Below are positions 46,929 to 55,805 of a stretch of 64,000 nt of DNA, in pieces. Location: contig NZ_CP020918.1 in assembly GCF_003076455.1 (NCBI RefSeq), positions 2,517,501 to 2,581,500 on the forward strand, written 5' to 3'. Numbering within the stretch: position 1 is the first letter of the stretch; every line of letters starts with the position of its first letter. Below the pieces are notes generated by a model. It was not told the DNA's origin, did no database searches, and saw nothing but the letters and a program-made list of their open reading frames with translations. The stretch comes from Flavobacterium faecale (GTDB lineage: Bacteria; Bacteroidota; Bacteroidia; Flavobacteriales; Flavobacteriaceae). A program made the position numbers and the translations under genes.

Positions 46929-47855
46929 ATGAAAGAATTAAGCGTAAATCATTTATTAGGCATCAAGTACATTACTAAGAATGATATTGATCTAATATTT
47001 GAAACAGCCGATCATTTTAAAGAAGTTATCAATCGTCCAATTAAGAAGGTACCTTCATTAAGAGACATAACGATTGCCAATATATTTTTTGAAAACAGTA
47101 CACGAACCAAACTTTCATTTGAGTTAGCACAAAAGCGTTTGTCTGCCGATGTAATTAGTTTTTCGGCGGCACAATCCTCTGTAAAAAAAGGAGAAACACT
47201 TATTGATACCGTAAACAACATATTGTCTATGAAGGTAGATATGGTTGTAATGCGACACGCTACACCTGGAGCGGCTTACTTTTTGTCCAAAAACGTAAAG
47301 GCGAGTATCGTAAATGCAGGTGATGGCGCACACGAGCATCCTACACAAGCCTTGCTTGATAGTTACTCTATACGAGAAAAACTTGGCGACGTAGCTGGTA
47401 AAAAAGTGGTCATAGTGGGTGATATTTTGCACTCACGCGTAGCATTGTCAAATATATATGCTTTGCAAATGCAAGGTGCAGAAGTAAAAGTTTGTGGGCC
47501 AAAGACCTTAATTCCTAAACATATTGAATCACTAGGCGTAACGGTTGAGCCCAATTTGAGAAAAGCCCTAGAATGGTGTGATGTTGCTAATATGCTACGC
47601 GTACAAAATGAGCGTATGGATGTGAACTTTTTTCCGTCAACGCGCGAATATGCGCAGCAGTACGGAGTAGACAAAGCCTTGCTAGACTCACTAGACAAAG
47701 AAATTGTAATCATGCATCCTGGTCCAATTAATAGAGGTGTAGAGATTACCTCAGACGTAGCGGACTCACAGCAATCGGTGATTTTGAATCAGGTTGAAAA
47801 TGGTGTTGCTGTTCGAATGGCAGTCATTTATTTACTTGCGTCAAAAATTCAATAA
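46929..47855 (+). CDS. pyrB: Aspartate carbamoyltransferase catalytic subunit
   Basis: 308 residues. Condenses carbamoyl phosphate with aspartate, the first committed pyrimidine step. The carbamoyl-phosphate motif FFENSTRTKLSFELAQKRL is followed by QSSVKKGETLIDT, DGAHEHPTQALLD and the aspartate-side HPGPINRGVEI. No pyrI regulatory subunit gene is adjacent, so the enzyme is probably the unregulated trimer. It lies 39 bases after pyrR. Confidence 0.96.
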   Translation: MKELSVNHLLGIKYITKNDIDLIFETADHFKEVINRPIKKVPSLRDITIANIFFENSTRTKLSFELAQKRLSADVISFSAAQSSVKKGETLIDTVNNILSMKVDMVVMRHATPGAAYFLSKNVKASIVNAGDGAHEHPTQALLDSYSIREKLGDVAGKKVVIVGDILHSRVALSNIYALQMQGAEVKVCGPKTLIPKHIESLGVTVEPNLRKALEWCDVANMLRVQNERMDVNFFPSTREYAQQYGVDKALLDSLDKEIVIMHPGPINRGVEITSDVADSQQSVILNQVENGVAVRMAVIYLLASKIQ

Positions 47856-47890
47856 TAAATAGCGTTTCTATAAACCAAAAAACCAATAAG

Positions 47891-48223
47891 ATGAAAGTAG
47901 ATCAAAAAGGAAATACTATTACTATAAAAGATACTCAAGGCGATTTTAACTCATTTTTGACCAAAGTAACAAACCAATACAAGAGTTATGAAGATCACAA
48001 CCTTATTATTGATCTTTTGCCAAATAAAGCAGTTAACATTGACGACGTGAAACAATTATTACCATTATCTACGCAGCACAAAAAAGCAAAAAAATCGTTT
48101 GTAATCGTAGCTGATGCCGTTGATTATAATGCCGTTTCGACTAAACTGACTGTAGTTCCTACCCTGCTAGAGGCAAACGATATTATAAGTATGGAAGAGA
48201 TCGAAAGAGATTTAGGATTTTAA
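47891..48223 (+). CDS. Small conserved protein adjacent to rnz
   Basis: 110 residues, no signal peptide, acidic. Alternating strands and helices (ITIKDTQGDFNSFLTKV, HNLIIDLLPNK, KKSFVIVADAV, MEEIERDLGF) suggest an alpha/beta fold like STAS, but no phospho-Ser motif is evident. In Flavobacteriaceae the gene sits next to ribonuclease Z and is sometimes given that name by mistake. It lies 36 bases past pyrB. Confidence 0.7.
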   Translation: MKVDQKGNTITIKDTQGDFNSFLTKVTNQYKSYEDHNLIIDLLPNKAVNIDDVKQLLPLSTQHKKAKKSFVIVADAVDYNAVSTKLTVVPTLLEANDIISMEEIERDLGF

Positions 48224-48311
48224 AAAGTTTAATTGTTTATTGGTTTAAAAGTATAATCGCTTGGTTTTCTTTAGCATATTTTAAACACATAACTACTTAA
48301 TCAAACACAGT

Positions 48312-49217
48312 TTGAAACTAACGATATTAGGGTGTTATGCAGCTACACCCCGCACATTTACCAATCCAACTGCGCAGGTTCTAGAGATTAAAAACCGACT
48401 TTTTTTAATTGATTGCGGAGAGGGTACGCAGGTACAATTGCGAAAGAATAAAATAAAGTTTTCAAAAATCAATCATGTTTTTATTTCCCATTTGCATGGT
48501 GATCATTTTTTTGGCTTAATTGGCTTAATTTCGACCTTTAGTCTTTTGGGTAGGACCACAGACCTACATGTACACGGGCCAAAAGGAATTAAAGAAATTT
48601 CGTTACTACAATTAAAGTTGTCCAATTCGTACACCAATTACAATTTGTATTTTCATGAATTGGAGTCACTAGAGAGCGAAATTATTTTTGAGGACGACAA
48701 GGTTATTGTCAAAACGATTCCGTTACAACATCGTGTGTATACCAACGGTTTTCTATTCGAAGAAAAAATAGAGAGTCGCAAGTTAAACTTATCGATTGTG
48801 GAGCGGTACGGAATTGAAAAATGTTATTATCAAAATATAAAAAACGGAAAAGATATCACCTTGGATTCGGGAGAAGTGGTTTCGAATGACAAACTAACTT
48901 TCGACCCTGATCCAACCATGCAATATGCTTTTTGTTCGGACACACGCTATAATGAAGCGATTCTTCCGATTATTGAAGGCGTAGATGTATTGTATCATGA
49001 AGCCACATTTTTGGAATCAGAGAAAGCATTGGCTCAAAAAACGATGCATTCTACAGCAATAGAAGCGGCGACCATAGCGAAAAAAGCAAATGTAAAGAAA
49101 TTGATTCTAGGACATTATTCCACCCGATATGAGTCTATAGATCTTTTTCAAAAAGAAGCAAAAACTGTTTTTGATAACGTAGTTTTGGGTGATGATGGCA
49201 AACAATTTGAATTTTAA
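48312..49217 (+). CDS. rnz: Ribonuclease Z
   Basis: 301 residues, metallo-beta-lactamase fold. Processes tRNA 3' ends. The zinc motif HLHGDH is in FISHLHGDHFFGLIG, with NPTAQVLEI at the start, FCSDTRY and the late GHYSTRYE. The start codon is TTG at 48312: the in-frame codons upstream reach a TAA at 48282 with no ATG or GTG, and MKLTILGCYAATPR matches the family N-terminus. It is part of the pyr-rnz-pdxH gene run. Confidence 0.95.
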   Translation: MKLTILGCYAATPRTFTNPTAQVLEIKNRLFLIDCGEGTQVQLRKNKIKFSKINHVFISHLHGDHFFGLIGLISTFSLLGRTTDLHVHGPKGIKEISLLQLKLSNSYTNYNLYFHELESLESEIIFEDDKVIVKTIPLQHRVYTNGFLFEEKIESRKLNLSIVERYGIEKCYYQNIKNGKDITLDSGEVVSNDKLTFDPDPTMQYAFCSDTRYNEAILPIIEGVDVLYHEATFLESEKALAQKTMHSTAIEAATIAKKANVKKLILGHYSTRYESIDLFQKEAKTVFDNVVLGDDGKQFEF

Positions 49218-49279
49218 TCAATCATACAATCAAATTCGATTTTTAAGAAATTCGATTGTAAATTATAAAAGTAGCACTT

Positions 49280-49936
49280 ATGAATGATTTAAGTAATTAC
49301 AGAAAGTCTTATGAGAAGAGTGAATTATTAGAAACTTCTATACCGGAGGATCCTATCAATTTATTCAACAAATGGTTTCATGAGACCGAAGATTTTGAAG
49401 GTAGCAAAGCTGCAGGAGTTGAGGTTAACGCTATGACAGTTTCCACTTATGGTCTGGATGGTTTCCCGAAATCTAGAGTGGTACTTTTGAAAAAGTTTTC
49501 AGAAGAAGGATTTGTTTTCTATACCAATTACAACTCAGAAAAAGGAAAAGCAATACTAGAACATCCAAAAGTTTGTTTGTCTTTCTTTTGGCATGCTATG
49601 GAGCGTCAGGTAATTATAAAAGGGATTGCGAGTAAAGTAAGCGCGCAAGTTTCTGATAATTATTTTGACTCACGACCAGATGGCAGTAAATTGGGCGCTA
49701 TGGTATCCAACCAAAGTGAAGTGATTCCGTCACGAGCTTTTTTAGAATCAGCATTAGAAAGTTTAGAATCAGCATTTGAAGGAAAAGAGATACCGCGTCC
49801 CGAACACTGGGGAGGATTTATAGTTACACCTGTTGAGGTAGAGTTTTGGCAAGGTAGACCCAATCGTTTGCACGACCGTATACGCTATAGCATTCAGGAC
49901 GATTTCAATTGGAAAGTTGAACGTATGGCACCCTAA
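49280..49936 (+). CDS. pdxH: Pyridoxamine 5'-phosphate oxidase
   Basis: 218 residues, FMN-dependent split-barrel enzyme that makes pyridoxal 5'-phosphate. Conserved segments: NAMTVSTYGLDGFPKSRVVLLK (cut to AMTVST and SRVVLLK), FVFYTNYNSEKG, SFFWHAMERQVIIKG, SNQSEVIPSR, and the C-terminal FWQGRPNRLHDRIRY. It lies 62 bases after rnz and ends with a terminator. Confidence 0.95.
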   Translation: MNDLSNYRKSYEKSELLETSIPEDPINLFNKWFHETEDFEGSKAAGVEVNAMTVSTYGLDGFPKSRVVLLKKFSEEGFVFYTNYNSEKGKAILEHPKVCLSFFWHAMERQVIIKGIASKVSAQVSDNYFDSRPDGSKLGAMVSNQSEVIPSRAFLESALESLESAFEGKEIPRPEHWGGFIVTPVEVEFWQGRPNRLHDRIRYSIQDDFNWKVERMAP

Positions 49937-49965
49937 AATAGGTGCTTCGTAATTTTTATAAAATG

Positions 49966-49997
49966 GCTATTTCAATTTTTTGAAATAGCTTTTTTTT
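49966..49997 (+). terminator. Terminator after pdxH
   Basis: GCTATTTCA and TGAAATAGC pair and are followed by eight T. Confidence 0.85.
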
Positions 49998-50148
49998 GCT
50001 GTAAAAGGTATGACCATGTAATCTAAGGTTGTAAGTGTTTTTTTTACTATTTTCTGGTAAAAATTACTCATGTGTAAGAAATAACGTTTTTTATTATTTA
50101 TTTAACGTATTTAATCGAGTAAATTAGGTTTTTAAACGTTGTTTTATG

Positions 50149-50156
50149 TAAGTTTG
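50149..50156 (+). promoter_or_regulatory. Promoter -7 element for CAP lipoprotein 1
   Basis: TAAGTTTG fits TAnnTTTG and lies 69 bases before the ATG. The leader contains GCCCCACATCTGCTTTAAAC just before the gene, a block shared by all three CAP paralogues. Confidence 0.5.
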
Positions 50157-50224
50157 AAATAACAAAAACAAAAACATTTTAAAGGATTTGCCCCACATCT
50201 GCTTTAAACTTAAACTACTAGATT

Positions 50225-50743
50225 ATGAAATTAAATTTACTTAGAGTTGCCCTACTAGCAACAGTACTTTTTTCAATGAATTCCTGCTCCTCAGATACTG
50301 CAGAGGTAGCAAACTCAAACAACACATCAACAGTTTCATTAACAGCAAAAGATGTAACCTACAATTACAGCGATACTGAGTTGGCAACAATGGCCTTAAT
50401 CAACGACTACCGTTTAAGCGTAGGGTTGAATGCTTTAGAAAAAATTAATCATATTTCGGTAAAATCAGAAGAGCATGATGAGTACATGATCACTAATAAT
50501 GTTGTGAATCATAATAACTTTGTCGAAAGATCAGAAGACATTATTAAAGTTTTAGGAGCGAGAAGAGTAGGTGAAAACATTGCATACAATTTTGTTACTC
50601 CTGAATCAGTAGTTAAGGCTTGGCTAAATAGTCCTACACATAAAGAAAACATCGAAGGTGATTTTACACATTTCGGTATAGCAATAAAAGCAGATCCTGT
50701 TACAGGTAAAAAGTATTTTACTAATATTTTTGCAAAGATATAA
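50225..50743 (+). CDS. CAP-domain lipoprotein 1
   Basis: 172 residues. The signal peptide ends in SMNSC with Cys21 as lipidation site, then a Ser/Asn/Thr-rich spacer. The CAP (SCP/PR-1) domain runs from about residue 55: LINDYRLSVGLNALEKI, VNHNNFVERSEDI, GENIAYNF, AWLNSPTHKENI and HFGIAIKADPVTG. His and Glu positions of the CAP cavity are present. Bacterial CAP lipoproteins of this size have unclear function. First of three tandem paralogues with no other gene between. Confidence 0.92.
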   Translation: MKLNLLRVALLATVLFSMNSCSSDTAEVANSNNTSTVSLTAKDVTYNYSDTELATMALINDYRLSVGLNALEKINHISVKSEEHDEYMITNNVVNHNNFVERSEDIIKVLGARRVGENIAYNFVTPESVVKAWLNSPTHKENIEGDFTHFGIAIKADPVTGKKYFTNIFAKI

Positions 50744-50787
50744 ACAATCGGGTTTATTAATTGAAGTGTATTTTTTAGATTCTGGAT

Positions 50788-50824
50788 AAAGGTTGATAAG
50801 GTCGTAAGACTTTGTCAACCTTTT
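50788..50824 (+). terminator. Terminator of CAP gene 1
   Basis: AAAGGTTGATAA pairs with TTTGTCAACCTTT with minor mismatch and a T-run. It is a diverged version of the terminators after genes 2 and 3. Confidence 0.75.
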
Positions 50825-51263
50825 ATCGTTTCTACAAAGTTTCAATAGTAACCGTTCTTATACCACTTAGGAATAGCACATATAAAGAGGGTGGAAGATT
50901 AACTTTGTATAGGCCAAAGAGACCTTTCGTTAGCGATAAATTAATAAACGCTGCTTATCATATGTTGAATGGCTACTGTTGTAAAATTATAAGACGCTAC
51001 TTATTCTACAAGCTCTAGATAGTCTTTTACAGCTATAAGGTAAAGAATTAATTGCGACACCTGTCACTATTAATAAACATGATTGTAGTTATTTTCAAAT
51101 TATTGAGATGCTAACTATTAGGTTTCCTGTTAAGTAACCTTCTGCATTATCATATTTACCTTAAAAATGACAATAACTAGGTTTTAAAATAAGAAATAGA
51201 TTATTGATAAATAAAAAACATGTAGTTTATCGATAAAATAGTGTTTTTAGTCGTGTTTATGTG

Positions 51264-51271
51264 TATCTTTG
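51264..51271 (+). promoter_or_regulatory. Promoter -7 element for CAP lipoprotein 2
   Basis: TATCTTTG fits TAnnTTTG, 72 bases before the ATG. In the third copy the same place reads TATCTTTT (52284-52291), which breaks the last consensus base. Confidence 0.5.
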
Positions 51272-51342
51272 ATATATCAAAAAAGGAACACTAATCATTA
51301 AAGTTTTTGCCCCACATCTACTTTAAACTTAAACTACTTATT

Positions 51343-51858
51343 ATGAAAAATTCTATACTTCGCATCGCATTATTAGCCACAGCCGTTTTCACAATGAACT
51401 CTTGTTCGTCTGATAATTCAGAGATAGTGGATTCTGCTATCACAACAAATGCAGCAGCAGCTAAAACAGTTAACTATACCTATAGTGATACTGAGTTGGC
51501 AACTATGGCTTTGATAAACGAATATCGTGTAAGTGTAGGATTGAATACTTTAGAAAAAATAAATTATATCTCGGTAAAATCAGAAGAGCATGATGAGTAT
51601 ATGATCGAATATAATGTAGTTAATCATAATGATTTTGCTGCTCGTTGCGAAAGTATTATAGATGCGTACAATGCAAAGAAAGTGGGAGAGAATGTAGCGT
51701 ATAACTTTAACACACCAGAATCAGTTGTACAAGCGTGGATTAATAGTCCAGCGCACAAAGAAAATATAGTTGGCGATTATACACATTTCGGAATCGCAAT
51801 AAAAGCAGATCCTGTGACGGGGAAAAAATATTTCACAAATATTTTTGCTAAAATATAA
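51343..51858 (+). CDS. CAP-domain lipoprotein 2
   Basis: 171 residues from the Met of MKNSILRIALLATAVFTMNSC (lipobox MNSC, Cys21). An in-frame ATG 36 bases upstream falls in the conserved leader and is not favoured. Domain features match copy 1, but the region after VNHNDF reads AARCESIIDAYNAKK, with an extra Cys and clearly different from copies 1 and 3. The duplicated promoter and leader suggest independent transcription. Confidence 0.92.
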   Translation: MKNSILRIALLATAVFTMNSCSSDNSEIVDSAITTNAAAAKTVNYTYSDTELATMALINEYRVSVGLNTLEKINYISVKSEEHDEYMIEYNVVNHNDFAARCESIIDAYNAKKVGENVAYNFNTPESVVQAWINSPAHKENIVGDYTHFGIAIKADPVTGKKYFTNIFAKI

Positions 51859-51897
51859 TGGAGTTTAATTAATTGGTAATAAAGTTGTTTTTGTTTA

Positions 51898-51937
51898 AAA
51901 GGTTGACAAAGTAGTTTGATTTGTCAACCTTTTTTTA
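51898..51937 (+). terminator. Terminator of CAP gene 2
   Basis: AAGGTTGACAAA and TTTGTCAACCTT form a perfect stem, followed by a T-run. Confidence 0.85.
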
Positions 51938-52362
51938 TGCGTTATCGTTAACTCGATACATAGTATTTTTGATAGAATCAAATTTTACTTTCCGAAAATA
52001 GGATTACTAACAACATTCCTTACTCTTTATAAATAAGGAAGATTGCGGTATAGCCAACCTCTCTTATAGTTTCGATTACATTCAGTCAAATAAAGAGGTT
52101 CCAGTGTTAGAACCTTTTTCTGTTTTATGTCGATAGATAAAAATGGAGGTATAACCACCTGTAGACAACCAGAAAATTTAATTTCCGAATGCAATCACCT
52201 ATTTTTAAATAAGAAATATACTAACATAAAGAAAAAAACATGTAGTTTATCTATAAAATAGTGTTTTTAGTCGTGTTTGTGTATATCTTTTATATATCAA
52301 AAAAGGAACATTAATCATTAAAGTTTTTGCCCCACATCTACTTTAAACTTAAACTACTTATT

Positions 52363-52878
52363 ATGAAAAATTCTATCCTTCGCATCGCATTATTAGCCGC
52401 AGCCGTTTTCACAATGAACTCTTGTTCGTCTGATAATTCAGAGATAGTAGATTCTGCTATCACAACGCCTGCAGCAACAGCCAAAGTAGTTAATTATACG
52501 TATAATGATACTGAGTTGGCAACAATGGCTTTGATAAACGAATATCGTGTAAGTGTAGGATTGAATCCTTTAGAAAAAATAAATCATATCTCAGTAAAAT
52601 CAGAGGAGCATGATGATTATATGATCGAAAATAATGTAGTTAATCATAATAATTTTGTAGCTCGTTCAGAAGATATCGTAAAAGTTTTGAGTGCTAAAAG
52701 AGTAGGGGAAAATGTAGCTTATAATTTTAACACACCAGAAGCAGTAGTAAAAGCTTGGATCAATAGTCCAGGGCATAAAGAAAATATCGTTGGAGATTTC
52801 ACTCATTTCGGAATCGCTATAAAAGCAGATCCTGTAACGGGGAAAAAATATTTCACAAATATTTTTGCTAAAATATAA
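52363..52878 (+). CDS. CAP-domain lipoprotein 3
   Basis: 171 residues, same lipobox and CAP motifs as copies 1 and 2 (INEYRVSVGLNPLEKIN, VNHNNFVARSEDIVKVL, GENVAYNF, AWINSPGHKENIVGD, HFGIAIKADPVTG). In the middle it resembles copy 1, while its signal peptide and flanks are almost identical to copy 2. This mosaic suggests duplication followed by gene conversion or divergence. Confidence 0.92.
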   Translation: MKNSILRIALLAAAVFTMNSCSSDNSEIVDSAITTPAATAKVVNYTYNDTELATMALINEYRVSVGLNPLEKINHISVKSEEHDDYMIENNVVNHNNFVARSEDIVKVLSAKRVGENVAYNFNTPEAVVKAWINSPGHKENIVGDFTHFGIAIKADPVTGKKYFTNIFAKI

Positions 52879-52917
52879 TGGAGTTTAATTAATTGGTAAT
52901 AAAGTTGTTTTTGTTTA

Positions 52918-52957
52918 AAAGGTTGACAAAGTAGTTTGATTTGTCAACCTTTTTTTA
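52918..52957 (+). terminator. Terminator of CAP gene 3
   Basis: Identical stem to the terminator of gene 2, offset 1020 bases. Confidence 0.85.
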
Positions 52958-53260
52958 TGCTTTATAGTCAACTCGATACATATTATTTTTGATAGAATCT
53001 AATTCTACTTTACGAAAATAGGACTACTTGAAATTTCATACATAGATTAGACAATAAAAACTATTTCCAATTACTGTAGGTAGTAACGATAAATCATTTA
53101 ATCAACGTAGACTAGCTCCTATATCAGTTGAACCAATATGTGTTATGACATATCAACCAAATTAAATTGTCACTTTCGAAAAAAGCAAAACAAAATTCTA
53201 TAGTTAAAAGTAAACAGCCTGATCAAGTTCGGGGTTCTGACATACTTTACATTATAAAAT

Positions 53261-53296
53261 AAAAAAAGCCTGCAAATCGTTGGATTTGCAGGCTTA
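53261..53296 (-). terminator. Terminator following the tRNA remnant
   Basis: On the minus strand AAGCCTGCAAATC and GATTTGCAGGCTT form a perfect 13-bp stem followed by seven T. It would terminate transcription of a minus-strand tRNA unit that is now mostly missing. Confidence 0.8.
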
Positions 53297-53305
53297 ACTT
53301 TTTAT

Positions 53306-53333
53306 GTGGGGAGAGTAGGATTTGAACCTAATC
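53306..53333 (-). pseudogene. tRNA 3'-end remnant
   Basis: The minus strand reads TTAGG-TTCAAAT-CCTAC followed by TCTCCCC and ACA, that is, a T-arm with one stem mismatch and the 3' acceptor strand of a tRNA. The matching 5' acceptor GGGGAGA and the D and anticodon arms are not found upstream. The residue lies between a terminator and the LldD gene and may mark an old integration site. A direct repeat TGCAGnAAAGATAA occurs twice upstream, 36 bases apart. The tRNA identity cannot be told. Confidence 0.65.
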
Positions 53334-53548
53334 GGCTGAACCCTTATCTTTACTGCATTTTTCTTTAGTGTTTCAAATTATCTTTTCTGCATTTATAAAT
53401 TAGCATGATATTTTTGATTTAAAAGTTCGATTGTAAATAATTTAAAGGTAGTCCATATATTGAAATTAAGTTATTATGAACAATTCAAGGTGTTGAGAAA
53501 GAGGCTCCGTAACCTTTATGAAAATGCCATAAATATATAAGAGGCACA

Positions 53549-54694
53549 CTATATCAAGTGATCTTTAAAATCTTCTACAGTAGCACAGTTTAGTTGCTCC
53601 ATTACTTGTTGTAATTCCGTTTTCAATAAGGACATAGTGTGATTCCCACCTTTTTTACCAAGCGCGGCTACACCGTACATGAAAGAACGCCCCATGAAGG
53701 TAAACTTAGCACCACACGCCATAGCTCTTGCTACGTCTGGTCCAGAGCGTACACCACTATCCATCATGATTTCGATTTGGTCACCATATTTGGCTACCAA
53801 TCTTTTTAATGAATTAATAGAGGATTCTCCTGCATCCAGTTGACGACCACCGTGATTAGAAACAATAACCCCGTCTATACCTAAACGAATAGCTTCTTCG
53901 ATATCTTCTTCAGATGCAACACCTTTAAGAACCAATTTACCTTTCCACATATCTCTAATCGGCTTAATTTTAGCCTCATTAAGACGTCCAGAAAAAGTAT
54001 CGTTCATAAACTTCCCTAATTGTTTTAAATCTAAACCTTTAGGCATATAAGGCAATAGATTTGCAAAACCAGGTTGGCCATGGATCAAGGTCTGAATGGC
54101 CCATTCTGGTTTACCCATAACTTGCAGAATGTTTGCTACCGACATTTTTGGAGGCATAGCCAATCCATTTCTCACATCTCTTGGTCTACAACCAAAGGTT
54201 GGAACATCACACAAAATCACTAAAACGGGACATTCTGCGGCTGCTGCTCTTTTTATTAGATCATCTCGTAAAGCATCTTTGGCAGGATGATATAGTTGAA
54301 ACCAAGACTTTCCTTCGGTGATTTCGCTAATACGTTCTATATTACTAGTTGTTACCGTACTTAATACAAAAGGGACATTGTGTTCAAATGCTGCTTTTGC
54401 TAATATTTCGGTAGCATTTGGCCACATCAATCCTTGCAATCCTACAGGTGCGATTCCAAACGGAGCATCGTATTCAATTCCAAACAATTTGGTTTTCATA
54501 CTTGACCCATTATGATTTCTAAGGTAATTAGGTTTTAATTGAACATCTCTTAATTCAGAAGTGTTTCTGTGTAAGTTGACGTCTTCATTACATCCACCGT
54601 CAAGGTATTCGAAAGCAAATCTAGGAATCTTTTTTTGCGCCTTATTTCTTAAATCGTCTATAGATGGGTATCTAGAATCTAATTGTGCTGCCAT
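53549..54694 (-). CDS. lldD: FMN-dependent alpha-hydroxy-acid dehydrogenase (LldD-like)
   Basis: 381 residues, TIM-barrel flavoenzyme that oxidises L-lactate or a related 2-hydroxy acid, usually at the cytosolic face of the membrane. The N-terminal FAFEYLDGGCNED, GLQGLMWPNAT and the catalytic His281 in VSNHGGRQLDAGESS are family signatures, with MMDSGVRSGPDVARA binding the FMN phosphate. L-lactate is the usual substrate in this clade but glycolate or mandelate cannot be excluded. It is monocistronic, 238 bases downstream of the AraC-type gene on the same strand. Confidence 0.9.
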   Translation of the reverse strand: MAAQLDSRYPSIDDLRNKAQKKIPRFAFEYLDGGCNEDVNLHRNTSELRDVQLKPNYLRNHNGSSMKTKLFGIEYDAPFGIAPVGLQGLMWPNATEILAKAAFEHNVPFVLSTVTTSNIERISEITEGKSWFQLYHPAKDALRDDLIKRAAAAECPVLVILCDVPTFGCRPRDVRNGLAMPPKMSVANILQVMGKPEWAIQTLIHGQPGFANLLPYMPKGLDLKQLGKFMNDTFSGRLNEAKIKPIRDMWKGKLVLKGVASEEDIEEAIRLGIDGVIVSNHGGRQLDAGESSINSLKRLVAKYGDQIEIMMDSGVRSGPDVARAMACGAKFTFMGRSFMYGVAALGKKGGNHTMSLLKTELQQVMEQLNCATVEDFKDHLI

Positions 54695-54932
54695 ACTAGT
54701 TATTTTGGTTGTTATATTGGATTGGTCTTTTTCGAAAAGGAAACTATTCGTTAGAAAGCGTCATTACTTTTCAATTAGATTACAATATTACAAGGAATAA
54801 CAAAGCAATACTTCCTAATACTTGACTAAAACCAATACTATTTTTGCTTTAATTGAAATTAGTGTGTTTTAATTGCAATTTAATAGGTGTTTTTAATCGG
54901 AAATGGATTTGTTTACCATTATTTATGAGTAG

Positions 54933-55805
54933 CTAAACACTATCCTTTTTATGTTCTTTTACGTAAATCGAAGGAGTGCAATTCATGATTAATTTGAATT
55001 GTCTATTGAAATTTGATATGTTATTAAAGCCACATTCGTAACAAATAGTAGTGATGTTCGATTTATCTTCAAGTAACAATTTACAAGCATAGCCAATACG
55101 AATTTCGGATAGATATCTGGAGAAATTTTTACGGTTCAGTCGTTTAAAGAACCGACTAAATGCCGAGGTATTCATGTGGGCTATTTGCGCAACTTCTTCA
55201 AGCGTGATAGGCTTATTAAAATTCTTGAAAATATAAGCTTGTACTTTGTCCTGGGTTTCGTTTTTTGTTTCTTTAAATGAATTGACAAAACCATGACTAG
55301 CTAAACTCTTTGTTTCTTGGTGCTTTGCAAGGTCGTTAAGAATGTTGATAAACGACATTGTTTTTTCAAAACCTTTTTTGTCCAACATGTTTTGGATGTC
55401 TACAATAAGATTCTGATTTACGTTTAAAAACTTCAAACCCAATTTTGCTCTATTAAATAAATCTAAAATGTGATTCATCTCAGGCGTTTCAAAAAACGAA
55501 CTTCCTAAATAATCTTTCTTAAAATGGATGGCAATTGCTTTTGCTGATTCATCAGGATTTTGCTGAAAATAATCTTCATCATTCAGCCACATATGTGGTA
55601 GATTTTCACCGATTAAAATAATATCTGCTACTTCAAATTTTTCGATACTATCACCCACAAAGCAGCTTCCTTCACTTTTTAATATGACTACCAGCTCTAG
55701 TTCTGGATGGTAGTGCCATATTTTTAAAAAATAGGGGTAGTCATTCAGTTTAGTGGTAAAGGAACTATCGTTGAGGTTGCTTCGGTCTAATAAATGAAGT
55801 TTCAT
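54933..55805 (-). CDS. AraC-family transcriptional regulator
   Basis: 290 residues. An N-terminal cupin-like ligand domain (about 15-120; LKIWHYHPELELVVILKSEG contains the HPELE metal or sugar face) is followed by a C-terminal double helix-turn-helix with ITLEEVAQIAHMNTSAFSRF and the hallmark CYECGFNNISNFNRQFK, abbreviated GFNNISNFNRQFK. Its target is unknown. It precedes the lactate dehydrogenase gene and is divergent from the GH3 gene, so it may control either; sugar-responsive control of the GH3 gene is a guess. Confidence 0.92.
   Translation of the reverse strand: MKLHLLDRSNLNDSSFTTKLNDYPYFLKIWHYHPELELVVILKSEGSCFVGDSIEKFEVADIILIGENLPHMWLNDEDYFQQNPDESAKAIAIHFKKDYLGSSFFETPEMNHILDLFNRAKLGLKFLNVNQNLIVDIQNMLDKKGFEKTMSFINILNDLAKHQETKSLASHGFVNSFKETKNETQDKVQAYIFKNFNKPITLEEVAQIAHMNTSAFSRFFKRLNRKNFSRYLSEIRIGYACKLLLEDKSNITTICYECGFNNISNFNRQFKLIMNCTPSIYVKEHKKDSV

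Larger units (their letters stand above)
50744..51342. other. Gap between CAP genes 1 and 2
   Basis: Holds the terminator of gene 1 (50788-50824), then about 370 bases without a recognised gene, then the promoter-leader block of gene 2. Confidence 0.4.
51195..52010. repeat. Tandem duplication unit 1 (CAP gene 2)
   Basis: This stretch and 52215-53030 are near-identical at a fixed offset of 1020 bases. They include the AACATGTAGTTTAT leader, the CAP gene, the AATGGAGTTTAATTAATTGG tail and the terminator. The gene copies differ at many codons while the leaders and tails are nearly unchanged. Confidence 0.85.
52215..53030. repeat. Tandem duplication unit 2 (CAP gene 3)
   Basis: Second copy of the unit at 51195, offset 1020 bases, including leader, gene, tail and terminator. 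The DNA between the units (about 52011-52214) is not repeated and holds no recognised gene. Confidence 0.85.
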
